A DNA stretch of 64,000 nt. Origin: Triangularia verruculosa. Taxonomy: Eukaryota > Ascomycota > Sordariomycetes > Sordariales > Podosporaceae. The notes beneath the pieces were generated by a model. The model made no database searches. It was not told where the DNA came from and worked only from the letters and a program-made list of their open reading frames with translations. The position numbers and the translations under genes were made by a program. This document shows positions 19,901 through 28,202 of this stretch, piece by piece. The stretch's first letter is position 1. Every line of letters begins with the position of its first letter. The stretch lies in assembly GCA_033296885.1 (NCBI GenBank), contig MU863937.1:62001-126000 (forward strand). The letters run 5' to 3'.

Positions 19901-22630
19901 GAACCGCAGACCGTCGATTTGGTGATCTTTAATCTTGCTGCCAATGTAGCCGTTGATGAAGATCAGAGGCTGGCCTTCTTTCTTTGTCTCGTTGACAATC
20001 AGCCGAGCCATGTTACTCGGTACGAGTCCCTGTGACGCAATCTCTTCTTGTAACCGGCGGCGCCGGCGGTCGAATTCTGCGACCTGTTGCACAGTTTCCA
20101 CTCGCAAGAGTTCGGCGTCTTGGTTAACCTTTTGCTTCCGCTTCCGTTTCTTCTTAGACAACGGTGCTTCTTCATCGGAAAACTCTGCCTCATCTTCATC
20201 AGCGAGCGTGAGAGTGGCAGCAGCCGGGTCTTGAGACACCGCTTCTTGTGACGGGTCTTGAGCTGGCTGCTTGAATACTGCTTCGGGGGACGGCGTGTCT
20301 TGCGGGGGACCTGCGTGCGCTGGTGTGGGCGAAGGTATGCTCTCGGTGGGCGTCGTAAGCGGTAAAGATTTCGTAGGTGTGGCGGGCGCTAAAGACCTCC
20401 TGGATCCAGATCCAAAAAGTGGCTTATCAGTTCTAAATAGCACAAGGACCTTTTTTAGGTGGCGGTAGAAGGTCTCAAACTTATCAGCCCCAGTTTGGAT
20501 CTGCCTCAAAGTGATCGGCCGCAACGTCGACCTGTTAAGCCTTGCTGTCGAGCAATCAAGAAAGGCATCAAATAATCGAGAAAGTGCGAGTTCATCGGTT
20601 CCGATTTTAGCGACATGGCCGTCACTCTCAATCACCGGTTGCATGTGCTTCTCCCATATCTCCTTATGGCCAAAGGGCCCGATGACTTTGAGAAGCCTCT
20701 CCCTTCTCTCTTTGGTCCACGTGCAAAGAATAGCTGCAAGCAGACGCTCAGGATCCTGAGCCTTGACCCAGTAGTCGACGCCCAACTCGCCCATCTTTTC
20801 GAGACTCACTCGATCAGTGAACTCCGGGAGTCCGCCAGGGGGCAAAACCAAGGGCGAATCCTCGATCATAATTATCTCCGGCGTTGGAGCCATGGGCCGG
20901 TTAGGTGTTGACGGCACAGGGGCCCGCTCGGCCTTGATCTTTTTGGGGGTGGTATGAGCAAGAATATCGGTGTCGTCGAGCTGTAGTTCATGATCAGGGG
21001 AAGGTTCAACTTCCACCAAGCTGTTGGAAATCATGACTTCATCATCCTGATCGTCTAGGAAGTCACCCATCTCAGACTCACTGCTGGCTAAATCCTCCTC
21101 ATCTTCCGCGAGATTGCGCTCTTTTCGGGGACGAGGTGTCGGCCGTGGCAAGGCCGTGGGTTTTGGCGGACATCTTGGGCTCTCAAGCACCCCAAGTAGC
21201 CACGTTTGATAGCATTTCTCGAAAACACTCTGCTCCAGATAGTTCAGAGCTAGCTCGTGAAGCTTCTCATCAGACTTCCAACGCTCCATCAGAATCTGCT
21301 TCTCAAACTTCGGGATGCGTCTCACAGCCTCATCCTTCAGCTTTCGGATCGATTTGATGTACGCCTCGCGGTTTGGATTACGTCTTGCGCTCTCCCATAT
21401 GTTGCGGGCTCTGCGGTCGTGTCTGGGCTGGTGCTCGGCAACCCACTGCGCCTCCAATTCCCCAATGGACTGGGCGATAGTCGCCTGAACTTTGTCTTTG
21501 CTCAGAGTCGTGGCAGCCTCCTTCTCTCGAAGAGCCCTCAGCCTATCCTCCTCTTCTTCTTCTTGGATTTCTTCCCATGTTTCGGAATCCATGCCTCCCT
21601 CGTCGTCGGATTCGCCAAATACCGGCAGTGGCGACTCTTCTTTTTGTTCGCGTGGAACTTCAAATGTCTTGTGAGGCCGAACAGACAGGGAGTGGCGTTT
21701 CATGGCCCCCCAAACCTGTCTCCGACGACCCGGGGGGTGGTCCTGGTATTCTAGAGAGAAAACATGATTTTCGTCCATGTCATCTGGGAGCGTGGGGTTG
21801 AGTATCTCCTCCATTGTCAGGGCTCCAGGACCGAGCCAGCCCGGAGGGGCCTGATACCTGAAGATAGTTGTACGCCCTGCAAATGCATCACCTTCTGTAG
21901 GGGCGGGCGCAGGTTGTGTATGTATGGGCTCTGAGGATATCAGAGTAGGCGCTATTCTCCTCTTTTTCAGAGGCGGTCCTTCTGGTGTCGCAGGTGGCTG
22001 GTTGGCGCTTGGTGGACTGTTGTTGTCTTGTATGCTGTCGATATCCATGGGTTCCGATCCTGCGACGCTGCTGTTCTCCGGGACTCCATGGTTGACGTCT
22101 TCCAAATCCACAGCAGACGACAACGCTGGCGATAGAACCCCCTGGCCAAGAACTCCTGGGGCGGATGCCCGAAGTTGAGAATCGATCGCAGCCTGCAAAG
22201 CGCGATCGAGATCTACGCGTGGCTTGGCATCAGGGGACCCTCTTCTCGGGGGCTCAAGGCTGGATTGCTGGCGAGTCTCTCGCTTGATAGGCACACTGTC
22301 CATTTCATCTTCCTCGTCCCATTGTCGCTTGTAGTTGCGATACCCTTCGCTAGACGCCCTGAGCTCATTGATAACGTGCCGTAAGAATTGCTGATGGGGC
22401 AGTTTTTTGATCCCCAGTACTTTGAACAATTCATGAATGCCGAACTCCTCAGAGTAAGTCAAGAAAGACGCACCATCCACGCCACAGTCTCGAAGCTTCA
22501 CTTTGAGCGCCTGGAGGTCGAGAGGCCGGGGAGGGGACCTCGCCTTCCATTGCCGATTTGAGTGGCACAACTCTTGAATCAGTCGGTCATCGTCCCAATA
22601 ATATGGGTCGTTTGGGTCGTCCCCTTCCAT
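16922..22630 (-). CDS. SNF2-family chromatin-remodelling ATPase (Rad54/ARIP4-like)
   Basis: Single-exon gene of 1902 residues if translation starts at 22630 (MEGDDPNDPYYWDDDRL). An in-frame ATG at 22762 exists, but the added residues look like leader. Residues about 40-100 form a helical module (LKVKLRDCGVDGASFL...) reminiscent of a SAM-like fold. Acidic and proline-rich disorder follows. The ATPase has Walker A in HTMGLGKT (about 925), the DEAH box in VVGDEAHAMKN (about 1050), and the Ser/Thr motif MTGSPLTNN. The C-terminal helicase lobe shows QRLDGKTPIS, ISTKAGGVGLNI and QQAIGRAYRLGQ (about 1372). The long C-terminal tail is Pro/Ser/Gln-rich with a short conserved-looking helix block near the end. 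It probably moves or evicts nucleosomes in the nucleus; the exact subfamily was assigned by motif style only. Confidence 0.88.
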   Translation of the reverse strand: MEGDDPNDPYYWDDDRLIQELCHSNRQWKARSPPRPLDLQALKVKLRDCGVDGASFLTYSEEFGIHELFKVLGIKKLPHQQFLRHVINELRASSEGYRNYKRQWDEEDEMDSVPIKRETRQQSSLEPPRRGSPDAKPRVDLDRALQAAIDSQLRASAPGVLGQGVLSPALSSAVDLEDVNHGVPENSSVAGSEPMDIDSIQDNNSPPSANQPPATPEGPPLKKRRIAPTLISSEPIHTQPAPAPTEGDAFAGRTTIFRYQAPPGWLGPGALTMEEILNPTLPDDMDENHVFSLEYQDHPPGRRRQVWGAMKRHSLSVRPHKTFEVPREQKEESPLPVFGESDDEGGMDSETWEEIQEEEEEDRLRALREKEAATTLSKDKVQATIAQSIGELEAQWVAEHQPRHDRRARNIWESARRNPNREAYIKSIRKLKDEAVRRIPKFEKQILMERWKSDEKLHELALNYLEQSVFEKCYQTWLLGVLESPRCPPKPTALPRPTPRPRKERNLAEDEEDLASSESEMGDFLDDQDDEVMISNSLVEVEPSPDHELQLDDTDILAHTTPKKIKAERAPVPSTPNRPMAPTPEIIMIEDSPLVLPPGGLPEFTDRVSLEKMGELGVDYWVKAQDPERLLAAILCTWTKERRERLLKVIGPFGHKEIWEKHMQPVIESDGHVAKIGTDELALSRLFDAFLDCSTARLNRSTLRPITLRQIQTGADKFETFYRHLKKVLVLFRTDKPLFGSGSRRSLAPATPTKSLPLTTPTESIPSPTPAHAGPPQDTPSPEAVFKQPAQDPSQEAVSQDPAAATLTLADEDEAEFSDEEAPLSKKKRKRKQKVNQDAELLRVETVQQVAEFDRRRRRLQEEIASQGLVPSNMARLIVNETKKEGQPLIFINGYIGSKIKDHQIDGLRFMWNQVVVSHQGCLLSHTMGLGKTMQVITLLVVIAEASASEDPAVRKQIPKKLRKSKTLVLCPSGLVDNWIDELNMWAPEGLLGPLYQVGSSVPSDHRVIIIQKWASDGGVLVIGYEMFSRMAEDEEMAKVLQESPNLVVGDEAHAMKNPKTKRSQATANFRTKSRIAMTGSPLTNNVMDYYAMINWVSPGYLSDIEEFNSRFGNPIKEGLYADSNLAAKRQARKLLHILKETVNPKVHRRDVQVLRHELPTKKEFIVVMPLTQLQQELYDTYIDCIHDERVGALLQKSSAQVWSLVAKLGLVLAHPKVFRTVAESRKNGKPSGEEDDVDLPEDILCQLLTPASVRDIDDNAHSNKIIALLFLLERFRELGDKALIFTQSIPTMDFVESIFKRKKIRYQRLDGKTPISTRQASIKKFNNDEAADVYLISTKAGGVGLNIYGANRVVIFDFKYTPTDEQQAIGRAYRLGQNKPVYVYWLMVGGTFETTIHKSAVFKTQLASRLVDKKNPIPYATRMKEYFVKPQSVDQEDLSEAYRQDKVLDALLDSEEVGCLVREVTSTETFEKEETYELPPEDQEEAKKEVELAFLRLRDPQAYAVEIEKFRQERQRFALGIPLQGLVQPNTMAIANQDFRTAQANLFNNSILPQSRENSDLAPFTSSTPLPLPPNHHDPQAAHPNTAVSIPPDVPPAGVPAPAYRLEDSELRPVLAPGSFVTDAVDEQALPSIAAPLTTPQVNENPEVSPSDAQPVDTSAPDTTPPKQAGSPVSQLALQQASSSRPAPLTQQTPVSQRPRGSSFIRPPTSSASLANSARPDFPELRQLYEKLCGEGKEVVYTPEAVTQGVEEALREKGFGYEHLSAKDKWQNLQKCSRNPRFAEAMLSGYIRPDQLVARQRKDLHTMVARFNDLGEEDFKSEVWGSRAENSNVGADTTQAQQVSFSQDIAATAADIGSLTTESGAAAINDEGEGRVPGQQGKIEGESVRIDAETTIGGEEA

Positions 22631-24127
22631 TTTGAGCACTAGACTCTCTGCTTTCCCATTAGTTAGATGCTTAGTTAGATGTTGCTTTAAACAGGTATGT
22701 TTTGTCTTTGCGCAAAGGGAGCTCAGAGAGGGGTAAGAACCTCTTTGACGAGTTCGTCGCAAGCGGTGAACTTGCGGTTCATGGCCACAACCGACGAAAG
22801 GTTGAGCGTCAAAGTCGAAGAACAGGAGACTCTCGAATGATCAAGTGCTCAAATGAGATTTACTTACATGCATAATAGTGATGAAACTGCCACCAGTAAA
22901 CTGAGACTAAGCACCGAGACAATGCAACTGGAGAAAGGAGTGGATTGTGGTCGTTGGAGCCACTAAAAACAAAGTCGAACTAGAAGTTTGAGGCTAAAAT
23001 CAATCGTGGCCTGATATTCGCATAGTACTTTGTGAGAAATGCTGATGATGAGATGATGATGATTGGCGACGATGAATCTGCGACTTTTGTGAGCTACTGT
23101 CGGTTGAAGAAAGGGCTTGGGTGAACAGCATACCAGGTGAATCTGTTAGCCGACTCTCAGAGGCCTTCACGCCAGGATCACGGCTCAAATATGGACGGCG
23201 ATATCGACGATGGAAAGTCGCGTGGTGGAGGTGGAAAGACGCGCGCAACGCGAGATTAGGGTTCTGGTGGCTGAGAAGTGACGGGTGGTCACGTTGATCA
23301 ACTGGCACATCAATTAACCCTGAACTACGCAGATATTGATAGTAGATAATTGAATCAAAAGTGGTAATTATGGAAAAAAGAAGGTAGATGTGGGGTAAAG
23401 GTCCGTGCTCTTGTCTGCTCCTGGGGCAACAATAGCAGCCTGATGATACAATAATAGGCAGATACAGGCCGATATAGCAAGGTAGGTACGGATATTGAAG
23501 TGAATAGTATCGAGGAGGAACGACTGTCCCTGTGGTATGGGAGGGAAATGGGTGGGGTCGGGGGAAGTGCAATGGGAGCGAGTGGCAGCAAACATGAATT
23601 GCGATAAGCTACTGATAAGGGAGGGGCAGCAAGAGGAAGGTATTTACCCCGCCATTTGGTGATGAAGTAAGGTAGCTGTTTGCAAAAGCTGAGATGAAGA
23701 TTCAGAATGGCGAGAGAGCTTTTGGGCTGCTCTCTTTTAAAGAGTAATGATAGTGTAGCACAGGCTGTACCAACTCTAAATACACGAGCTGTTTCTGAGT
23801 TGCTCCGCGACTCTACAAAGACCCACTTGCACTCTTGGCCGGGGAACGCTGTTTGAGCAGCCGCCGAACCTCGGGAGTCAACCACACTCTGCGGCGGCCT
23901 GAACTACCAAGGTAGTAGGTAGCTTTGTAATGCCATTTTCTTTTTCTTAACTGGTACCATATACCCCAACTTTAGACGACCCATATTTTCCAACCTCTCT
24001 GCTTTGTAAGCGGTCCAGACGACCCCTTTCTTCTGCTTGCTGCTTATGGTGCCATCGAGTACACCTGCGTCTGTCATACACGAGATTCACAGAAAAGTTG
24101 ACATCAAGTACAGAACACAACTCTATC
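22631..24127. other. Divergent interval between the SNF2 gene and GSH2
   Basis: This is the shared upstream region. On the minus strand near 22655-22870 there is a consensus donor (GTAAGT) and twin CTAACTAA branch-like sequences before an AG, so a 5'-UTR intron of the SNF2 gene is possible. Minus-strand ORFs at 23000-23885 lack any family features. Confidence 0.5.
22723..22782 (-). CDS. Upstream ORF in the SNF2-gene leader
   Basis: A 19-codon ORF (MNRKFTACDELVKEVLTPL) ends 93 nt before the chosen SNF2 start. Splicing it into the main frame would meet a stop, so it reads as a separate uORF. It may lower translation of the main frame if the leader includes it. Confidence 0.35.
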   Translation of the reverse strand: MNRKFTACDELVKEVLTPL

Positions 24128-25828
24128 ATGGCTTCTCCCACAGGCCACTCCTACCCACCAACTCTGGATGCAGGTCTGGAGAAAGACAGGCTGTCTCAGA
24201 CGATCAAGGATTGGTCAATCGCCAATGGGCTTGCCGTTCGCCCCCCTCCTGCATTGGTAGGCCAAAATCAAGACCCCGAGGGAATTCTGGCCATCAACGC
24301 TCCCGTCACGCTCTTCCCCAGTCCGTTCCCAAAAAGTTGCTTTGACGAGGCAAAGGCAATCCAAACCAGCTACAACGAGCTGTATGCCCAGATAAGCCAG
24401 GATGAGGAGTTTCTAGGCCGTCTTGTACAGGAGTAGGCCCCTAATTGTTCTCTCAGAGTTGAGGACTTGTATATGCTGACCGTGTCAGGGTTGCCGGCGG
24501 TGATGACTTCATTGCCAAGCTCTGGGATGTCCATCTCAAGGTGAAAAAGGAAGGATATGTTCAGGTATGTCGCTGCCGGGTTCATGCTGTGGCCTTTGCT
24601 AAGACATTTCTAGAATCTCTCTCTAGGCCTCTTCCGGTCAGACTACATGGTTCACCAAGATAAGGCCCATCTCCAGATCAAGCAAGTGGAATTCAACACA
24701 ATAGCTTCTTCTTTTGGAGGGCTCTCTGCCCAGACCTCTCTACTCCATCAGTACATGACCCATCTACATCCAACAGCACTGCGACAGAGTAGCTGACACT
24801 TTTCAAGACATCTCGCACAAACAGAATACCCCCTCCTTAACCAGCCTATCCCCACAAACTCTCTTGATCTACCAACCAACAACAGCGCTCAAGGTCTCGC
24901 AGCCGGTCTTCACGCCGCCTACAAAGCTTACGGCAAATCCACTCTCGGCCACCCGACCTGCGTCATCTTCCTCGTTCAAGACGGCGAGCGCAACATCTTC
25001 GACCAGCGCCATCTGGAATACGCTCTCCAGGAATCTTCCGTCCCCGTCTTCCGCCTCCCCTTCTCCCAAGTTCTCACTCACACCACCCTCGCGGACTCCC
25101 CGTCCCGCCAGCTCCTCTACCACCTGCCTCACAACCCCAACAAGACCTTCGAAGTAGCCGTGGCCTACCTCCGCGCCGGCTATGGACCAGGGGACTACCC
25201 CTCCCCAGAAGCCTGGGAAGCCCGCCACCGCATCGAGCGCTCCCTCACCATCGCCTGCCCAACCATCCTGACCCAACTAGCAGGCATGAAGAAGGTTCAG
25301 CAGGTCCTCGCCACTCCTCCCACTCTTGCCTCTGGCCCATCTACGCTTGGGAAATTCATGCCTGATCCGGCAAAGTCTTCTGCATTGTGGAAGACGTTCA
25401 CGAATATTTATCCTCTTGACGGGGAGTCCGCCGCTGGCAAGGAAGCTAGACGGTTGGCTACTGACCCGGTGGAGTGCCAGAAATACGTGATGAAGCCTCA
25501 GCGTGAAGGTGGAGGCAATAACTTCTACAGGGGGGCGATTCCAGAGCAGTTGAAGACTGTTCCTGAGGAGCATTGGAATAGTTTTATCTTGATGGAGCTT
25601 ATTACGCCTCCTCCGTTGCAGAATACGATCTTGAGGCAGGGCAAGCTGGAGCAGGGGGGTGTTATTTGTGAGTTGGGGGTTTATGGCACCTGCCTTTGGG
25701 ATCAGAAGACCGGGGAGGTGAAGTATAATGAGGAGGCGGGTTATTTGCTGAGGACGAAGGGCGATCAGAGTGAGGAGGGTGGTGTGGCGGCTGGGTTTGG
25801 ATGTATGGACTCTGTTGCTCTGGTGTAG
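24128..25828 (+). CDS. GSH2: Glutathione synthetase
   Basis: Joins gamma-glutamylcysteine and glycine with ATP, the second step of glutathione synthesis; cytosolic homodimer. Exons are 24128-24432, 24489-24564, 24614-24750 and 24808-25828, giving 512 residues, in line with eukaryotic-type enzymes. Visible blocks are the start DWSIANGLAVRPPP, LGLFRSDYMVHQ, the substrate-site segment QIKQVEFNTIASSFGGLS, the FLVQDGERNIFDQR region, the Gly-rich ATP-grasp loop YVMKPQREGGGNNFY, and the C-terminal EGGVAAGFGCMDSVALV with the usual Ala/Gly triad. Intron 3 uses a weak GTACAT donor, but the frame and conserved text support it. No AP-1-type site was obvious upstream. Confidence 0.95.
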
Positions 25829-26332
25829 GGTTTACACTGTGGTAGTTTGGATGTACAAAGGCATGTTGTTTGTTTATATTAGAGACGTCTAGCCAGGTCG
25901 AGGTGACTGGGCTGTTGTGCAGGCCAGTATCTATCTAGATTTATCATCAAACAATATGTCAATAGACTCCCATGTTAGAATAGGATATCTAAAGGATTTT
26001 AGTATCGCATACCAAGTCCCTGTAACGCCAGTAGCTAGAGGAATTCAGTGAGTCAGCCCGGCGTTCTATCTCGAAACAAGAAGGTGGATGGAAGAAAAAA
26101 CACACAGCGCTGTCATTCAGGGCTAACATACCAGTCACATCGAAGTAAGCTGGTTGCCGTAGTCAGCTTTCATCGCTCCCCTAATCAAGAAACCGATGTT
26201 TGCGAGGGAGAATCCGAATGAGTATTAGTACTACCATACCGAGTCCCACCAGCTTTCGGTTTTGGAGAACGTTGAGAGGATTTCTGTTGTTTGTGGAGAT
26301 GGGTTCCGTGGTTGGTATGATGCCTCTGAGAT
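25829..26332. other. Intergenic: GSH2 3' flank
   Basis: AT-rich 3' flank up to about 26030. Beyond that the minus strand shows intron-like signals (GTATGG donor, TACTAATAC branch sequence, TTGATTAG acceptor near 26180-26240), which suggest a spliced transcript whose structure I could not settle. Confidence 0.4.
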
Positions 26333-26659
26333 CTACTGGCCTTGCGGGGCGGAGAGATGTCGTGATGATTGACGAGGGTTGGATACCGTGGGGCCCGGGG
26401 AGGGTGTATACTCCTGAGGCGGGGGATTGCTGGGGATGAGATACTTACTGGATTGAGAGGATGAGGAGAGGGAGCGGTGGTTGAAGGGGGTGGTGGAGGC
26501 GGAGGAGGAGACGTTGCAAGTAGAGGGAGGTGGAAATACGAGCTGTTGGTGGTTTGCCTGAGTGGTTGACATTGGAGGAGACGAGTAAGAAGCAGTGGGG
26601 ACTGGAAGACCAGCGAACACAGGATGTAATGGATTAGGTGAGTAGGTAGATGGAACCAT
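26333..26659 (-). CDS. Possible Ser/Pro-rich small protein
   Basis: Unspliced ORF of 108 codons, rich in Ser, Pro and Thr (FPPPSTCNVSSSASTTPF). A consensus GTAAGT donor inside it (about 26446) and later acceptors on the same strand hint that the real gene is spliced and continues to about 26130. No domain is recognised. It may be noncoding. Confidence 0.25.
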   Translation of the reverse strand: MVPSTYSPNPLHPVFAGLPVPTASYSSPPMSTTQANHQQLVFPPPSTCNVSSSASTTPFNHRSLSSSSQSSKYLIPSNPPPQEYTPSPGPTVSNPRQSSRHLSAPQGQ

Positions 26660-26725
26660 CGCCGAGGCGAGAGTATAGACTTTTGCCCGGTACCACGTCT
26701 TCGACAACAACTACCAGGCAGGTAC

Positions 26726-27852
26726 CTATATGTCCTCAGATCCCCCTTTTCTCCTTTGTTCCTTTCTCTTTTGGTTCAACAATCTTTCAACCACCGGACC
26801 GCGTACAGAATAACATTGTGTGCACCCAACCATGCCATTGTAAAGGGGGGGAACGAAACAACCCGCATCGTCATGGGAACCTGCATCATCGGCGTCTGCG
26901 CCATCGGAATCGAAAGTACGCTGATAGCCAAAGGAATGGCAAACACAGCCATCTACACCGGACTCTCTCAGCGCATCCACCACCTCCTCACAGTCCCACA
27001 CTTCAGCCACCAGCCTGTCCTCATCATCCACATACTTTTCCAGATCCACCAGCCTCACCGTCTCAACCTCCCCTTCTACATCCCTCCCATCAATCAGCCG
27101 GACATTCCTCATACCGCAAGGCCAAAGATTCGGCGTCATCGCCAAATGGAGCCACTCTCTGAACTTGTCCTCGCAATAGATTTCTATCTCCTCCACCTTC
27201 CCGAAAATCACTAGAAACGACGATAAGATGAGTTCCGATCTTCCAGCTACCACCAGTCGCCGGACTTTGCCCACAAGCGCCGCCGCAGCAAATATTGTGA
27301 TTTCATGGGGCAAAATGTTCAATATATCAACTTCCCAGTTGACGTAAATATACCTCCCTTGTTCCTCTAGTATCTTCTCTTCCACCTGCATTGTCCAATC
27401 CTCTTCGCCACCACTTTCTTCAGTCCCCTGCTCCATCCTGTGTGCACCAGACCCCGAGCTTAACCTTCGTTCTTCCCTCGCGGCAACCTGCGCGATTCCT
27501 CCGCTCTGGCTTCCTCATCCAGTTTATGCTGCCAAAGCATGGCTGGCGAAATGAAATCTGGGCAGCCCGCCCTCTGGTAGATCTTCAGGCCTATCTCCCG
27601 TGACTCTCTGCAGACGTGCAGCAATGCCGGGATGTCCGTGAAGCAGGTTGCCAGGATAGGCATGGTGCGGTGCGGGGGGAGGAGCGGGTGAGGTCTATAG
27701 TGGATGCTGGGAATGATGTCGCGGGGTTCAATGGTGGAAAAGCGCCAGATCTCGGCGCGGAGTTCATATGGTAGATAAGGGAATGCGTGGAAGGTTTGGA
27801 GGGTTGGGCTGGCGGGTCGTGGTGGTGGTTTTGGATCTGTGGAGGTTGCCAT
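26726..27852 (-). CDS. 2EXR-domain protein, copy B
   Basis: Two exons, 27852-27488 and 27437-26726, give 358 residues. The N-terminal FHAFPYLPYELRAEIW and ALLHVCRESREIGLKIY match the 2EXR family. GRYIYVNWEVDILN corresponds to HVYINWEIDTL in copy A at 4137-5075. The 50-nt intron uses a poor GTTGCC donor but is the join I found that unites the two halves in frame; without it the first half stops at 27460. The C-terminal 120 residues are acidic, then Cys-bearing, then basic (QKRKEQRRKGG). Function is unknown. The gene lies 350 bp from the TBC1D5-like gene, same strand. Confidence 0.75.
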
Positions 27853-27938
27853 GGTTGTTGCCGATGATAATGATGATTCCGTTGTTGGATTACTTTGTTG
27901 AAAAGAAAGAGTATGGGGAATAAAAGGAAGAGCGATAG

Positions 27939-27970
27939 TTTTGGGACCCCGATTTATCTTTTGGGACCCC
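27939..27970. repeat. Twin 12-bp direct repeats upstream of 2EXR copy B
   Basis: TTTTGGGACCCC occurs at 27939-27950 and again at 27959-27970, exactly 20 bp apart, 87-118 bp before the start of the downstream minus-strand gene. The spacing of about two helical turns would suit paired factor binding. Confidence 0.7.
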
Positions 27971-28202
27971 CCGACCCACAATACAGGTAAGAACCTAAGG
28001 ATATCCCCGAACATCGCTTTTTATGCACGCAACCTTCACAATCCCAGCTGAGCTTCGGGTGATGACATGGCATTTCACCGCCACCACCCGCCGCATAGTT
28101 GAAGGACAAGCGGAAAAGTATTGGTGATAATTGGGGTATTAATCCAGTGGCCGGGATGATTCTACTGTCATGTGTCTGAAAACATGCCCTTTTCCTGGTC
28201 AT

